Assembly (NCBI GenBank): GCA_021811865.1
Contig: JAKAQB010000001.1
Coordinates: 74,162 to 138,161 of the forward strand
DNA from: Actinomycetes bacterium
Lineage (GTDB): Bacteria; Actinomycetota; Acidimicrobiia; Acidimicrobiales; Palsa-688
DNA: 64,000 nucleotides
Direction of reading: 5' to 3'
This document shows positions 33,847-42,271 of the stretch, in pieces (positions within the stretch are counted from its first letter, which is position 1; each line of letters opens with the position of its first letter). Made by a program: the position numbers and the translations under genes. The notes under the pieces are model-generated. The model was given only the letters and a program-made list of their open reading frames with translations. It did not search any database and had not been told where the DNA came from.

Positions 33847-34950
33847 TTGCGCGCTGCGGTGTTGTTCGGGGAGGAGCAGGAGCTCGAGGTCGTCGACGTC
33901 GAGCTCGCCGGCCCCGGCCCGGGGGAGGTCCGCGTCCGCCTCGGGGCGACCGGCCTGTGTGCCAGCGACTGGCACACCATGACCGGCGCCATCCCGTCGC
34001 CCACCCCCGCCGTGCTCGGCCACGAGGGGGCCGGCGTGGTGGAGGCGGTGGGGGAGGGTGTGAGCCGTGTGGCCGCCGGCGACCACGTCGTGCTGTCGTG
34101 GGTTCCCAACTGCGGCTACTGCCGCTACTGCGAGGGGGGCCGGCCCAACCTGTGCTCCAAGGCGATGCCGGCGCTGCTCGCCGGCACGCTCGTCTCCGGT
34201 GCCCGCCGGCTCTCCTACAACGGGGAGCCCCTCTACCACTACTCGTTCCTGTCGACCTTCGCCGAGGAAACCGTCGTCGACGAGGCGGCGTGCGTGAAGA
34301 TCCGCGACGACGTCCCGCTTCCTGTCGCCGCCCTCGTCGGCTGCGCGGCGACGACCGGCTACGGTGCTGCCGTCCTGCGCGGCAGGGTCGGTCCCGGCGA
34401 CACGGTGGTCGTCATCGGTGCCGGCGGTGTCGGCCTCAGCGCGGTGATGGGGGCTGCCCTCGCCGGCGCCCGTCACGTGGTCGCCGTCGACCCTCAGGCC
34501 ACCAAGCGCGAATGGGCGCTCGACGTCGGAGCGACCCACGCGGTCGACCCCAGCACCGGGGACGTCGACGCCCTGGTCCGCTCGCTCACCGACGGGGACG
34601 GTGCCGACGTCGCCATCGAGTCCGCCGGCCGCCCCGAGCTGGTGACCGAGGCCTTCGAGCTCACCTGTCGCGGCGGCACGATCGTCTGCGTGGGGATACC
34701 CAAGGCGGGCTCGCCGGTGAGCTTCCCCGGTCCCGACCTCGTGCGCCACGAGAAGGTTGTGACCGGCAGCCTCTACGGGTCATGCCAGATGCACGTGGAC
34801 ATGCCCCGCATCCTCGACCTCTACGCCGAGGGCCGGATGCCCCTCGACAAGCTCGTCACCAAGAGCTACACCCTCGACGACATCAACGTCGGCTTCGAGG
34901 ACATGCTCGCCGGGCGCCTCGCCCGCGGGGTCGTCCTCCTCGCCGGCTGA
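33847..34950 (+). CDS. Zinc-dependent alcohol dehydrogenase (MDR superfamily)
   Basis: The 367-residue enzyme has the full zinc set. The catalytic zinc ligands are Cys38 (GLCASDWH), His59-Glu60 (LGHEGAGVV) and a later Cys in LVGCAATTGYG. Structural zinc ligands are Cys89, Cys92, Cys95 and Cys103 (CGYCRYC, then C). The NAD-binding loop is VIGAGGVGLS near 195. It belongs with class III-like and mycothiol/NDMA-type alcohol or formaldehyde dehydrogenases. The next gene, 20 bp on, is a Fae-like formaldehyde-binding protein, which hints at C1 aldehyde chemistry. The start is TTG 33847, the only suitable codon before the family N-terminus. Confidence 0.9.
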   Translation: MRAAVLFGEEQELEVVDVELAGPGPGEVRVRLGATGLCASDWHTMTGAIPSPTPAVLGHEGAGVVEAVGEGVSRVAAGDHVVLSWVPNCGYCRYCEGGRPNLCSKAMPALLAGTLVSGARRLSYNGEPLYHYSFLSTFAEETVVDEAACVKIRDDVPLPVAALVGCAATTGYGAAVLRGRVGPGDTVVVIGAGGVGLSAVMGAALAGARHVVAVDPQATKREWALDVGATHAVDPSTGDVDALVRSLTDGDGADVAIESAGRPELVTEAFELTCRGGTIVCVGIPKAGSPVSFPGPDLVRHEKVVTGSLYGSCQMHVDMPRILDLYAEGRMPLDKLVTKSYTLDDINVGFEDMLAGRLARGVVLLAG

Positions 34951-34970
34951 CCCGGCCCGGAGGCGGACCC

Positions 34971-35504
34971 ATGGACCTGCACGTCCACACCGACATAGAT
35001 GGCCGCATCGCTCAGGGCTGGGGCGGCGCCGAGCCCAACGGGGTGCACGTCAACGTCATCCTCGCCCGGCGGGGCAGCCCCACGGCGGCGGCGATGATCA
35101 CCGCCTTCGCCTCCCCCTCGCCGGGGTTCTGCCCGATTGGCGTGCCGGTCGGCCCTGACCAGCCTTCCTACGAAACCGTCCAGCCCCCCGTCATCCTGCT
35201 CAACAAGGTGCCGGTCGACGGCTTCGCCGAGACGCTCGTGTTCGGGGCGGCGACCGTCGGGACCGCCCAGGGCGTCCTCGACGCCGTGGCCGAGAGCCTG
35301 CTCGAGCCGGACCAGGAAACGGTCGTGTTCGTGTCCCTGTGGGTCGACCCCGCCGCCGGCGACGAGACCGCCGTCAGGCGGGCGGCCCGGGCCGCCGTGC
35401 GGGCCGGTGTCCGCGAAGCGGTGTGCGGCCGGGACCGGACGGAGATCCAGCATATGATCGACAACCGCGACAGCCTGACGCATCCGTCTTACGGCGGGCG
35501 GTAG
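34971..35504 (+). CDS. Formaldehyde-activating enzyme (Fae) family protein
   Basis: The 177-residue protein aligns along its length with Fae. GVHVNVILARRGSP contains the conserved active-site His (His26) and the RGSP turn. Then come LLNKVPVDGFAETLVFGAA (Fae: NKVTI...FGPAQ), GVLDAVAESLL and the C-terminal LTHPSYGG (Fae: THPF). Fae condenses formaldehyde with tetrahydromethanopterin. No methanopterin genes are in the window, so a Fae-homologue role with another carrier, or formaldehyde sensing, is possible. ATG 34971 follows GGAGGCGG. It sits 20 bp after the zinc dehydrogenase, probably in one transcript. Confidence 0.8.
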   Translation: MDLHVHTDIDGRIAQGWGGAEPNGVHVNVILARRGSPTAAAMITAFASPSPGFCPIGVPVGPDQPSYETVQPPVILLNKVPVDGFAETLVFGAATVGTAQGVLDAVAESLLEPDQETVVFVSLWVDPAAGDETAVRRAARAAVRAGVREAVCGRDRTEIQHMIDNRDSLTHPSYGGR

Positions 35505-35509
35505 GGGGC

Positions 35510-35660
35510 GGGCCGGCGGTGCGGGGGCGGTGCTGCCGGAGTCAGCATAAACCGGCATATGAACCGGTCTTCGGTCTGAACCGGGGGGTATCTACCGGAC
35601 GGCGGCGAACTGTGAGTGAAAAGTACACAGGGTGTGTCGTTTTCACTCACACTTCGCCGC
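35510..35660 (+). repeat. Hairpin-bearing dispersed repeat, copy 2
   Basis: Second copy of the element at 32270-32409, about 151 bp including small insertions. The core inverted repeat pairs 35611-35622 with 35640-35651 (12 bp, TGTGAGTGAAAA / TTTTCACTCACA). The 17-nt loop is identical to copy 1. It lies between fae and the 3' end of the convergent MFS gene and could also end transcription from either side. Confidence 0.85.
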
Positions 35661-35764
35661 AGCCCGCCCCCAGCCGCCCCCAGCAGCCCCCAGCAGCCCG
35701 CAGCAGCCCGCAGCCCCGCCGGCCGCCCCCAGCAGCAGCCCGCAGCCCCCCGCCCCAGCAGCTC
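35661..35764 (+). repeat. Low-complexity CAGCCC/CAGCAG tract
   Basis: About 100 bp made of CAGC, CCC and CAGCAGCCC variants with no reading frame of interest. It follows hairpin copy 2 directly and ends at the stop codon of the MFS gene on the opposite strand. Confidence 0.8.
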
Positions 35765-37915
35765 CTACGACCGCCCCGACAGCTTGGCCAGCTCGGCCTG
35801 CACCATGGCTTCGTGCGCCTCCTCATCGGCGCGCGCCCGAGCGGGGCTCCAGCGCCCCTTCAGGAGCGGCACCGCCAGCAGGAATACGACGATCCCTCCG
35901 AAGCAGATCCAGTACCAGGTCCGCCACTGCGACGGGCTCTGGGCGGCGGCCTTCTGCACGGCCGAGCCGTGCGCCTCGAGATAGGCGATCGCCGCCGCCG
36001 GCACCTTCGCCAGGGCGGCGAGCTGGGCGCCGTGGGCCGCGACCTGCGCCATGAGCGCCGGCTGGGTCACTGCCAGGGCGCCCAGCGCACGGAGGGCGCC
36101 CGCCTCCTTCTGGGCGAAGGCGACGAGGGCGGCGTGGCTGGCGGCGAAGTCGAGGGTGGTGGCGTTGGCCCGGGCGAAGGCGACGACCCCAGGGTTGGCG
36201 GCTGCATAGCGCAGGGCCGGCGTGAGGGTCGCCTGGTTGCCGGCGATCGTTGCCAGGATCGCCACGCCTTTGGAGCCGCCGCCGGCGGCGGCCACGGCCT
36301 GAGCCTCTAGGGCTGGCGAGGTCGGGTCGGCGGCGAGGCGCTCGAAGAGGGCCTGGTGGGTGGAGATGACCGCCACCTCGGGGGTGAACTTCTGCAGGGT
36401 CGTGAAGGCCGCGGCATGCAGTTGGACGGCCTGCAGTTCTGTCGGGTCCTTGGCTGCGAGCGCAGACAGGGCGGCGAGTTGGGCCTTGTCCGCTGTCACC
36501 TGCTGCACCAGCGTCGGATGGGATGCGGCCACGCCGAGCAGGCCGGCGTTGTCCTTGGCGAACCCGACGAGCGCCGGATGGGTCTTGGCGAAGGTGAGGG
36601 TCGGTACGTACTTGGCGTCGGCGGCGACGGAGGCGCCGTAGTTGACGAGGGGGGTGACGCTGCTTATCACCACGGGGATCACGAGGAACGACACGAACAC
36701 GATGACCCGGAGGATCCAGCCCCATATGGCGAGGCCCGTGGCGGTGAGGGCCGGGTTGCGTGCCTCCACGCTCTCGGTGAAGCTCGCCATCCACGGCGTG
36801 TAGGCCAGGCCGAGGCCGACCGCCATCAGTGACACGTACAGCGCCACCGTGGCGTACGAGGGGTGGCTGCCGGCGAGACCGAGGTAGAGGATCAGGAAGG
36901 TGCCGGCGAAGATCCCGCCCAGCACCATGAACGGCTTGCGCACCCGGAACGCGTCCGACACGACGCCGATGAACACGAGGGCCAGGACGTTGATCCCCCA
37001 GTTCCAGTCGGCCAGGTCGTTTGCCTGGTGGAGGGAGAACCCGAAGATCGTCGAGTAGTAGATGGTCCCGAAGGCCACCGCCGTGTAGTAGACGAGCAGC
37101 AGCACGGACACTCCGATGGCGGAGATCACGATGTCCGGCTTCAGCAGCTGGCCCCACGGGTTTCGCAGCGCGCTCTCGATGTCGATGCCCTTGGCCCGGG
37201 CCTCGATGAGCGCCCGGTCACGGCTGGTGACCATGAGCTGGTCCCGTAGACCGGGCGACAGCTCTCGGAGGAAGAGGAATGCCGCAGCGAACACCACCAG
37301 GCCGACGATCCCGCAGATGACGTACTCGTGGCCCCAGAACGACGGCGCCGGCGTACCGGAGATGGTGAGGCTCCCGACCTCGGCGACTACGAGGGAGCCG
37401 AGGACCGGTCCCATGGTCCAAAAGCCCATGGCCGTGCCCCGACCGACCTGCGGCGAGAAGTCCCGGATGAGGGCCGGCGTGGCCACGAGGCAGATGCCCT
37501 CCACCAGCCCCACGCACCAGCCCTCGATCCCGAAAACCCACTTGCTGTGGGCGTTGGGCAGGGCGACCGCTGTGAGCAGCCCGGTGAGGAGCAGGCCGGC
37601 GACGACGATGTTGCAGCGGCCGACGCGGTCGGCCAGGCCGGCGAAGAGAGAGCCGAACGCACCGACCAGGTTCGCGAACGCCAGCAGCGTCACGTAGAAG
37701 GTGAAGCTCATGTGCAGGTCGGTCAGCTGGAGGGTGGACACCGAACCACTCACGTACAGCTCGTAGTAGAGGGCGATGGTGATCAGCGCGGTCAGCCCGA
37801 GGTAGCTGTAGCGTGGCGCGGTGTTGGGATAGTGCTCGAGCTGCCGGCTCTTCAGTGCCGCGAGGAAGCCCGGCACCGGCGCTTCAGCGATCGGGTGTGC
37901 GTCGGAGATGCTCAT
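35765..37915 (-). CDS. MFS transporter with a large Ala-rich insert before the last membrane helix
   Basis: The 716-residue protein is much longer than a normal 12-helix MFS carrier (400-480). Residues 1-430 form an MFS core (LFAGLADRVGRCNIVV, FSPQVGRGTAMGFW, the cytoplasmic loop with TSRDRALIEARAKGID, and later GVVSDAFRVRKPFM). About 250 residues of Ala-rich sequence follow, with degenerate repeats on the theme HPALVGFAK, NPGVVAFAR, HAALVAFAQ. A final helix (WICFGGIVVFLLAVPLL) and a short charged tail end the protein. The insert probably lies outside the membrane. The substrate is unknown. ATG 37915 was chosen over an earlier frame start because homology begins near it. Confidence 0.82.
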   Translation of the reverse strand: MSISDAHPIAEAPVPGFLAALKSRQLEHYPNTAPRYSYLGLTALITIALYYELYVSGSVSTLQLTDLHMSFTFYVTLLAFANLVGAFGSLFAGLADRVGRCNIVVAGLLLTGLLTAVALPNAHSKWVFGIEGWCVGLVEGICLVATPALIRDFSPQVGRGTAMGFWTMGPVLGSLVVAEVGSLTISGTPAPSFWGHEYVICGIVGLVVFAAAFLFLRELSPGLRDQLMVTSRDRALIEARAKGIDIESALRNPWGQLLKPDIVISAIGVSVLLLVYYTAVAFGTIYYSTIFGFSLHQANDLADWNWGINVLALVFIGVVSDAFRVRKPFMVLGGIFAGTFLILYLGLAGSHPSYATVALYVSLMAVGLGLAYTPWMASFTESVEARNPALTATGLAIWGWILRVIVFVSFLVIPVVISSVTPLVNYGASVAADAKYVPTLTFAKTHPALVGFAKDNAGLLGVAASHPTLVQQVTADKAQLAALSALAAKDPTELQAVQLHAAAFTTLQKFTPEVAVISTHQALFERLAADPTSPALEAQAVAAAGGGSKGVAILATIAGNQATLTPALRYAAANPGVVAFARANATTLDFAASHAALVAFAQKEAGALRALGALAVTQPALMAQVAAHGAQLAALAKVPAAAIAYLEAHGSAVQKAAAQSPSQWRTWYWICFGGIVVFLLAVPLLKGRWSPARARADEEAHEAMVQAELAKLSGRS

Positions 37916-38006
37916 GGACGGCGGTACTCCCTGCGGTTGGCGCTCCCGGCCGCCGGTCCCCCCCGGTGACCACCGAGGAAACCCTAGGCGCACACCACGT
38001 GCAGGT

Positions 38007-38633
38007 TCAATGCATGCCGAGCGCGCCGTGGCGTGCGGATCGCTCGGCGACGCCGCCGACCAGGGCGCGCACGACGCGCTGCGCGTCGGGTGCCGGCATC
38101 CGCAGGTCGTTGCGGAGGTGGTACCACGCCTCCCAGCTGGCGGCGGTCCCGACGGCGGCGAGCAGGCCGCTGGCAGCGCCGCCGTCGAGGTCGGCCAGCT
38201 CCGGCGCGAGGGTCGACCGGCACTGTTCGAGCAGCAGCGTCACCATCTGGGCGCGGTTGGCTCGGAGCTGATCGGAGAACGGCTCACGCAGCCGCGCCGC
38301 CCGGGCGACCGGGTAGATCTGGTCGAGCAGGTCGGCCCGCCGGCGCACGAGCTCGTCGAGGCGTTGGGGCAGCGGCAGCGAGGGGTCGACGGGCTCGAGG
38401 AGGTGCCGCAGCTTGCGCAGCTGGCGGTCGCCGGCGACCCCGTAGAGCTGTTCGAGCTCGTCGAAGTGCTGGAAGACGCTGCGCAGCGACACGCCTGCCC
38501 GCTGGGCGATGGCCCGAGCGGTGGGGCGTTCATGGCCTTCCTCTATGAGCGAGAGGAAGGCCTCCACCAAGGAGTCGCGGTTACGACGCCCCCGCAGCAC
38601 CCGGCCGTCCAAGCTGCCCCCTGCGCCTGGCAT
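38007..38633 (-). CDS. TetR family transcriptional regulator
   Basis: The 208-residue protein has an N-terminal HTH (RRNRDSLVEAFLSLIEEGHERPTARAIAQ split as helix 1 and RAGVSLRSVFQHF as the recognition part) and a helical ligand domain. It is divergent from an acyl-CoA ligase gene with 32 bp between the starts and lies behind the large MFS gene. It most likely controls one or both. ATG 38633 has TAGGGT (38640-38645) six bases upstream, so it is probably leaderless. Confidence 0.88.
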   Translation of the reverse strand: MPGAGGSLDGRVLRGRRNRDSLVEAFLSLIEEGHERPTARAIAQRAGVSLRSVFQHFDELEQLYGVAGDRQLRKLRHLLEPVDPSLPLPQRLDELVRRRADLLDQIYPVARAARLREPFSDQLRANRAQMVTLLLEQCRSTLAPELADLDGGAASGLLAAVGTAASWEAWYHLRNDLRMPAPDAQRVVRALVGGVAERSARHGALGMH

Positions 38634-38639
38634 GGGAAA

Positions 38640-38657
38640 ACCCTATCCCGGTATACA
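38640..38657. promoter_or_regulatory. Overlapping divergent promoters with partial palindrome
   Basis: ACCCTATCCCGGTATACAGG spans two opposite -10-like hexamers. On the minus strand, TAGGGT (38640-38645) serves tetR. On the plus strand, TATACA (38652-38657) lies eight bases before GTG 38666. The CCCTAT/ATACAGGG arms make an imperfect inverted repeat where TetR could bind and shut both promoters. Confidence 0.5.
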
Positions 38658-38665
38658 GGGGGCCC

Positions 38666-40363
38666 GTGACGCTCACCTACGAGGAAGTGGCTGCCCAGGT
38701 CACTGCTCCCGGTCAGCTCTTCGAGGTCGTGGAGGAGGACGTCGTCGGGGTGCGCCAGCGGGTGTTCGCTCACGCCCCGGCCACGCTGCGGCAACTCTTC
38801 GACAGCGCACGGGGCCATGGCGAGCGGACATTTCTCGTCTTCGAGGACGAGCGCTGGAGCTTCGCCCGGGTCATGGCGAGCGTTGATGCCCTGGCGGCCG
38901 CTCTGGTCGGCCGCTACGGCGTCCGGCCCGGGGACCGCGTCGCCATCGGCATGCGCAACTACCCCGAATGGGTGGTGAGCTTCGCCGCCATCACATCCAT
39001 CGGAGCGATCTCGGTGTCGCTCAATGCCTGGTGGGGAGAGGAGGAGCTGGCGTTCGCCTTGGAGGACAGCTCACCCCGCGTGCTGGTGGCCGACAGGGAG
39101 CGGGCCACCAGGGCGGCTGGCACGGCTGGCACGGCTGGCACGGCAGCGAGGCTCGGGATCGTCGTCGTGCGCAGCGCAGGGGGGGAGGGCCTGCCTCCGG
39201 GCGCAGCGCGCTGGGAGGACGTGGTCGTGGCGGGCGCACCCATGCCGGCGGTCGAGGTGGGGACCGATGACGACGCCACCATCTTGTACACCTCCGGGAC
39301 GACGGGCCGCCCCAAGGGGGCCGTGTCGACCAACCGGGCCGTGCTGCAGGCGTTGTTCGGTTTCGCCTGCCGGGCAGTCATCGAGCGCATCCGCAAAGGG
39401 GCCGACGCTCCCGAGGACGAGGGGGAGCTGACCGACATGAGCTTCATCCTCGTCGTGCCGTTGTTCCACGTGACCGGCTGCGTGCCGGTGATGCTGTCCT
39501 GTTTCGCCCTCGGTATGAAGATGGTGATGATGCACCGCTGGGAGCCGGATCGGGCGCTCGCGTTGATCGAGCGGGAGCAGGTGACGACCTTCGTCGGCGT
39601 CCCGACCCAGAGCTGGGACCTGCTGGAGTCGCCACGCTTCCACGAGCTCGACACGTCGAGCCTGCGGTCGGTCGGTGGGGGCGGCGCACCCGCCCCGGCG
39701 ACCCTCGTGCAGCGGGTGGCGGACAGCTTCGGGCGGGGGACGCCGGCGATCGGCTACGGGATGACGGAGACCAACGCCCTCGGGCCGGGCAACAGCGGAG
39801 CGGACTACCTGGCCCACCCGACGAGCACCGGCTGCACCGTGCCGATCCTGCAGGTGTCGATCCGGGATGGCCTGGAGGGGGAGCTGCCGGTCGGGCGCAG
39901 CGGGGAGATCTGGCTGAAGGGCCCCAACCTCATCCGGGGCTACTGGAACCGGCCCGATGCGACCGCCGGCGCCTTCGTGGACGGGTGGATGCGGACAGGC
40001 GACCTCGGGCGCCTGGACGGGGAGGGCTTCCTCTACATCGAGGACCGCATCAAGGACGTGATCCTGCGGGCCGGCGAGAACGTGTACCCCGCCGAGGTCG
40101 AGTCGGTCCTCTACGAGCACCCGGCGGTGCGCGAGGCGGCGGTTGTGGGTGTGACCCACGAGCGGCTGGGGGAGGAGGTGGCGGCGGTCGTGGTGACCCG
40201 ACAGGGGACGACGGTCGGGGCCGCCGAGATCCAGGCGTTCGTGGGTGAGCGGCTGGCGACGTTCAAGGTGCCGAGCCGGGTGCAGGTGGTCCCCGGGCCG
40301 CTGCCGCGCAACGCGGCCGGCAAGGTGTTGAAGCGGGAGCTGCGGGAGCGCTTCTCGGATTGA
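38666..40363 (+). CDS. Acyl-CoA synthetase (AMP-forming, ANL superfamily)
   Basis: The 565-residue enzyme has the AMP-binding loop TSGTTGRPKG near residue 210, the substrate-pocket segment GYGMTETNALG, the hinge DLGRLDGEGFLYIEDRIKD, and the C-terminal catalytic lysine in NAAGKVLKRELRE. It activates a carboxylic acid, most likely a medium- or long-chain fatty acid, to its CoA ester. A 9-bp repeat (GGCTGGCAC, three copies at about 39117-39143) encodes AGTAGTAGT in a surface loop. It is divergent from tetR, its probable regulator. Confidence 0.9.
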   Translation: MTLTYEEVAAQVTAPGQLFEVVEEDVVGVRQRVFAHAPATLRQLFDSARGHGERTFLVFEDERWSFARVMASVDALAAALVGRYGVRPGDRVAIGMRNYPEWVVSFAAITSIGAISVSLNAWWGEEELAFALEDSSPRVLVADRERATRAAGTAGTAGTAARLGIVVVRSAGGEGLPPGAARWEDVVVAGAPMPAVEVGTDDDATILYTSGTTGRPKGAVSTNRAVLQALFGFACRAVIERIRKGADAPEDEGELTDMSFILVVPLFHVTGCVPVMLSCFALGMKMVMMHRWEPDRALALIEREQVTTFVGVPTQSWDLLESPRFHELDTSSLRSVGGGGAPAPATLVQRVADSFGRGTPAIGYGMTETNALGPGNSGADYLAHPTSTGCTVPILQVSIRDGLEGELPVGRSGEIWLKGPNLIRGYWNRPDATAGAFVDGWMRTGDLGRLDGEGFLYIEDRIKDVILRAGENVYPAEVESVLYEHPAVREAAVVGVTHERLGEEVAAVVVTRQGTTVGAAEIQAFVGERLATFKVPSRVQVVPGPLPRNAAGKVLKRELRERFSD

Positions 40364-40391
40364 GCCGAGCCGGCGCCGAAAGTCCCCGCCC

Positions 40392-41651
40392 TCACCCGTC
40401 GGGCATCAGCTCCAGGGATCCGGGCGTTTCGAACTGGCGCCACTCCCTCACGGCGAGCGCACCGACCATGGCCACGGCGAGCGGCGCGGCGGCGAGCGGG
40501 AAGAATGCCGCCGCCCCCAACGTCCTCGTCACCACGCCGGCGAGCAGCACCGACAGCGGGAAGACGCCGAAGCTGGCCAGCATCAGCACTCCCATCAGCC
40601 GCCCGAGCGCCTCCGGCGGCGCCCAGTGCTGGAAGGCCGTGATCATGATCACGTTGCCGAAACCGTTGCAGGCACCCAGCATGGCGAGGGCCGCGCCCAA
40701 GCCCACGGCCCCGCCCAGGTACGGCCCCGCCGCCATGACCGCCGCCTGGCCGACGAACACCGCCGACCCGATGATCGCCGGCCGGCGTGTGGGCCGGACG
40801 ACGCCGACGAGCAGCGTCCCCGCGAGCGCGCCCCCGCCGAAGGCGGCCACCAGCCCTCCGTAGCCGGCCGCCCCGGCGTGGAGCGGTCCGTGGGCCAGGG
40901 CTGGCAGGGCCACCTCGGACAGGCCGCCCGACCCGAGGTTGGCCACGAGCGACGCCGTGAGCACCACCCACAGGATCGGCTCGCTGCGCAGCAGGCGGCG
41001 CACGGTCGCCGGCGCTGCTCCCCGCTCGGGCTGCACGGCGGCTGCCGCCAACACCTGTTCTCCCCGGCGGATGCCTGCCAGGGTCAGGGCCGAAGCGGCG
41101 AAGGAGGCGGCGTCGGCGGCGAAGGCCGGCGCCGGCCCGGCCAGCGCGACGAGCAGCCCGCCGACGGCGGGCCCGGCGAGCGTGGCGAGCTGCGTGCCGC
41201 CGGAGCTCAGTGCGTTGCCGGCCTGGAGCTCGTCGGCGGGCAGCAGGCGGGGGACGATGGAGAACGATGCCGGGAGGAACAGGCCTTCACACGCTCCGAG
41301 GACGACGGCGATCGGGACGAGGAGCAGGGCTCGGGCGGGTCCGGTCCACGCCGCGGCGGCGAACCCGCCGACGGCTGCGGCCCGGGCCGCGTCGGCGCCC
41401 ATCATCACCGTCCACGGCCCCCAGCGGTCACTGGCGTGGCCGCCCACCGCCACCACCACGGTGCGGGGCACCCCGTAGGCGGCGAGCACGGTGGCGAGGA
41501 GGAGGGGCCCGCCGTGGTGGGCGAGGACGTACCACGGGAGCGCGACCGCGTAGCACATGTCGCCTAGGTTGGAGGTGAGCTGCCCGGCGACGAGCCGCCG
41601 GAAGCCTGTGTGCCGCAGCGGCCGGAGGTTGCGGGGGGCGGCCACGGTCAC
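40392..41651 (-). CDS. MFS transporter (drug-efflux-like)
   Basis: The 419-residue protein has about 12 hydrophobic segments and MFS features: LRHTGFRRLVAGQLTSNLGD at the start, GHASDRWGPW in the A-motif loop, and a second-half repeat with GNVIMITAFQHWAPPEALGR. It resembles the MFS_3/EntS-like exporters. GTG 41651 overlaps the stop of the ArsR-like regulator gene (GTGA), so the two are translationally coupled and the regulator probably controls the exporter. The substrate is unknown. Confidence 0.87.
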   Translation of the reverse strand: MTVAAPRNLRPLRHTGFRRLVAGQLTSNLGDMCYAVALPWYVLAHHGGPLLLATVLAAYGVPRTVVVAVGGHASDRWGPWTVMMGADAARAAAVGGFAAAAWTGPARALLLVPIAVVLGACEGLFLPASFSIVPRLLPADELQAGNALSSGGTQLATLAGPAVGGLLVALAGPAPAFAADAASFAASALTLAGIRRGEQVLAAAAVQPERGAAPATVRRLLRSEPILWVVLTASLVANLGSGGLSEVALPALAHGPLHAGAAGYGGLVAAFGGGALAGTLLVGVVRPTRRPAIIGSAVFVGQAAVMAAGPYLGGAVGLGAALAMLGACNGFGNVIMITAFQHWAPPEALGRLMGVLMLASFGVFPLSVLLAGVVTRTLGAAAFFPLAAAPLAVAMVGALAVREWRQFETPGSLELMPDG

Positions 41652-42229
41652 TCGTCGCCTTCCGGCCGCTCGACCGGGTAGCCGTAGACCAGCAGCTCCA
41701 CCGGGGTGGCCCCCGGCGGCCGTTTCGAGGGATCGGTGAGCCGGTCCCGGAAGCGGTCGAGGAGCAGGGCATTGAGGTCCTCGCTGAGCTGCTCCAGCTC
41801 CTCGACGGTGAGCCAGAACAGGTGGTCGCTGCTGGGGGCGGCCCGCCGCCACCGGGGCGGGTGGTCGCCCTGTGTCTCGAGCCACACCCGCAGGCGGCCC
41901 AGCTGGCGGTCGAGCAGCAACTGCATGAGGGCGTGGGTGGCGACCTCGGCCTCGGGGTCGTCGGGGGGGTTGGCGAAGCGCATCCCGATGGTGGTCATCC
42001 GCCAGGGTCTCGACCGGCCCTGTCCACCGCCGGCCTCCTCGACGAAGCCGTACTTGGCGAGCTGCCGGAGATGGAACGAGCACGTCGTCGCCGACTCGCC
42101 GATGCGCTGCCCCGCCTCGGTGGCCGTCTGGGGGCCGTGGACGGTCAGCACCTCGATCAGGGCCAGCCGGACGGGGTGGGTGAGGGCGCGCAGGGCGCGG
42201 GGGTCGTCGACATCGCGAAGCTCCACCAC
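41648..42229 (-). CDS. ArsR-like winged-helix transcriptional regulator
   Basis: The 193-residue protein has an N-terminal winged helix (RALRALTHPVRLALIEVL, TATEAGQRIGESATTCSFHLRQLAKYGFVEE), as in HTH_20/ArsR-type repressors. A C-terminal helical part (WLTVEELEQLSEDLNALLLDR) follows. The metal-binding Cys of classic ArsR is lacking. GTG 42229 lies eight bases after TACTCT (42238-42243), so I expect a leaderless transcript. A 28-bp near-palindrome directly upstream of that hexamer is a likely self-operator. It forms an operon with the MFS gene through a GTGA overlap. Confidence 0.85.
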   Translation of the reverse strand: MVELRDVDDPRALRALTHPVRLALIEVLTVHGPQTATEAGQRIGESATTCSFHLRQLAKYGFVEEAGGGQGRSRPWRMTTIGMRFANPPDDPEAEVATHALMQLLLDRQLGRLRVWLETQGDHPPRWRRAAPSSDHLFWLTVEELEQLSEDLNALLLDRFRDRLTDPSKRPPGATPVELLVYGYPVERPEGDE

Positions 42230-42237
42230 AGCCTGGA

Positions 42238-42271
42238 AGAGTAACCTGTCGATAGCTAACTGTCGAGAGGT
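42238..42271 (-). promoter_or_regulatory. Promoter and 28-bp palindromic operator of the ArsR-like/MFS operon
   Basis: On the minus strand TACTCT (42238-42243) is the -10. Immediately upstream, 42244-42271 forms a near-perfect palindrome: ACCTSTCGAYAGYTARCTRTCGASAGGT read as arms ACCTGTCGATAG and CTGTCGAGAGGT with two mismatched pairs per half. It covers the -35 region and reaches 16 bases into the 3' end of the GDPD gene. This is the classic position for repression. Confidence 0.65.

Noticed and set aside
32270..35660. Composite transposon bounded by the two hairpin repeats
   Set aside because: No transposase or integrase is seen between them, and target duplications could not be identified. 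Kept only as a repeat pair.
35661..35764. Possible proline/glutamine-rich coding region
   Set aside because: Every frame is low-complexity and joined to the repeat. No start, Shine-Dalgarno site or homology.
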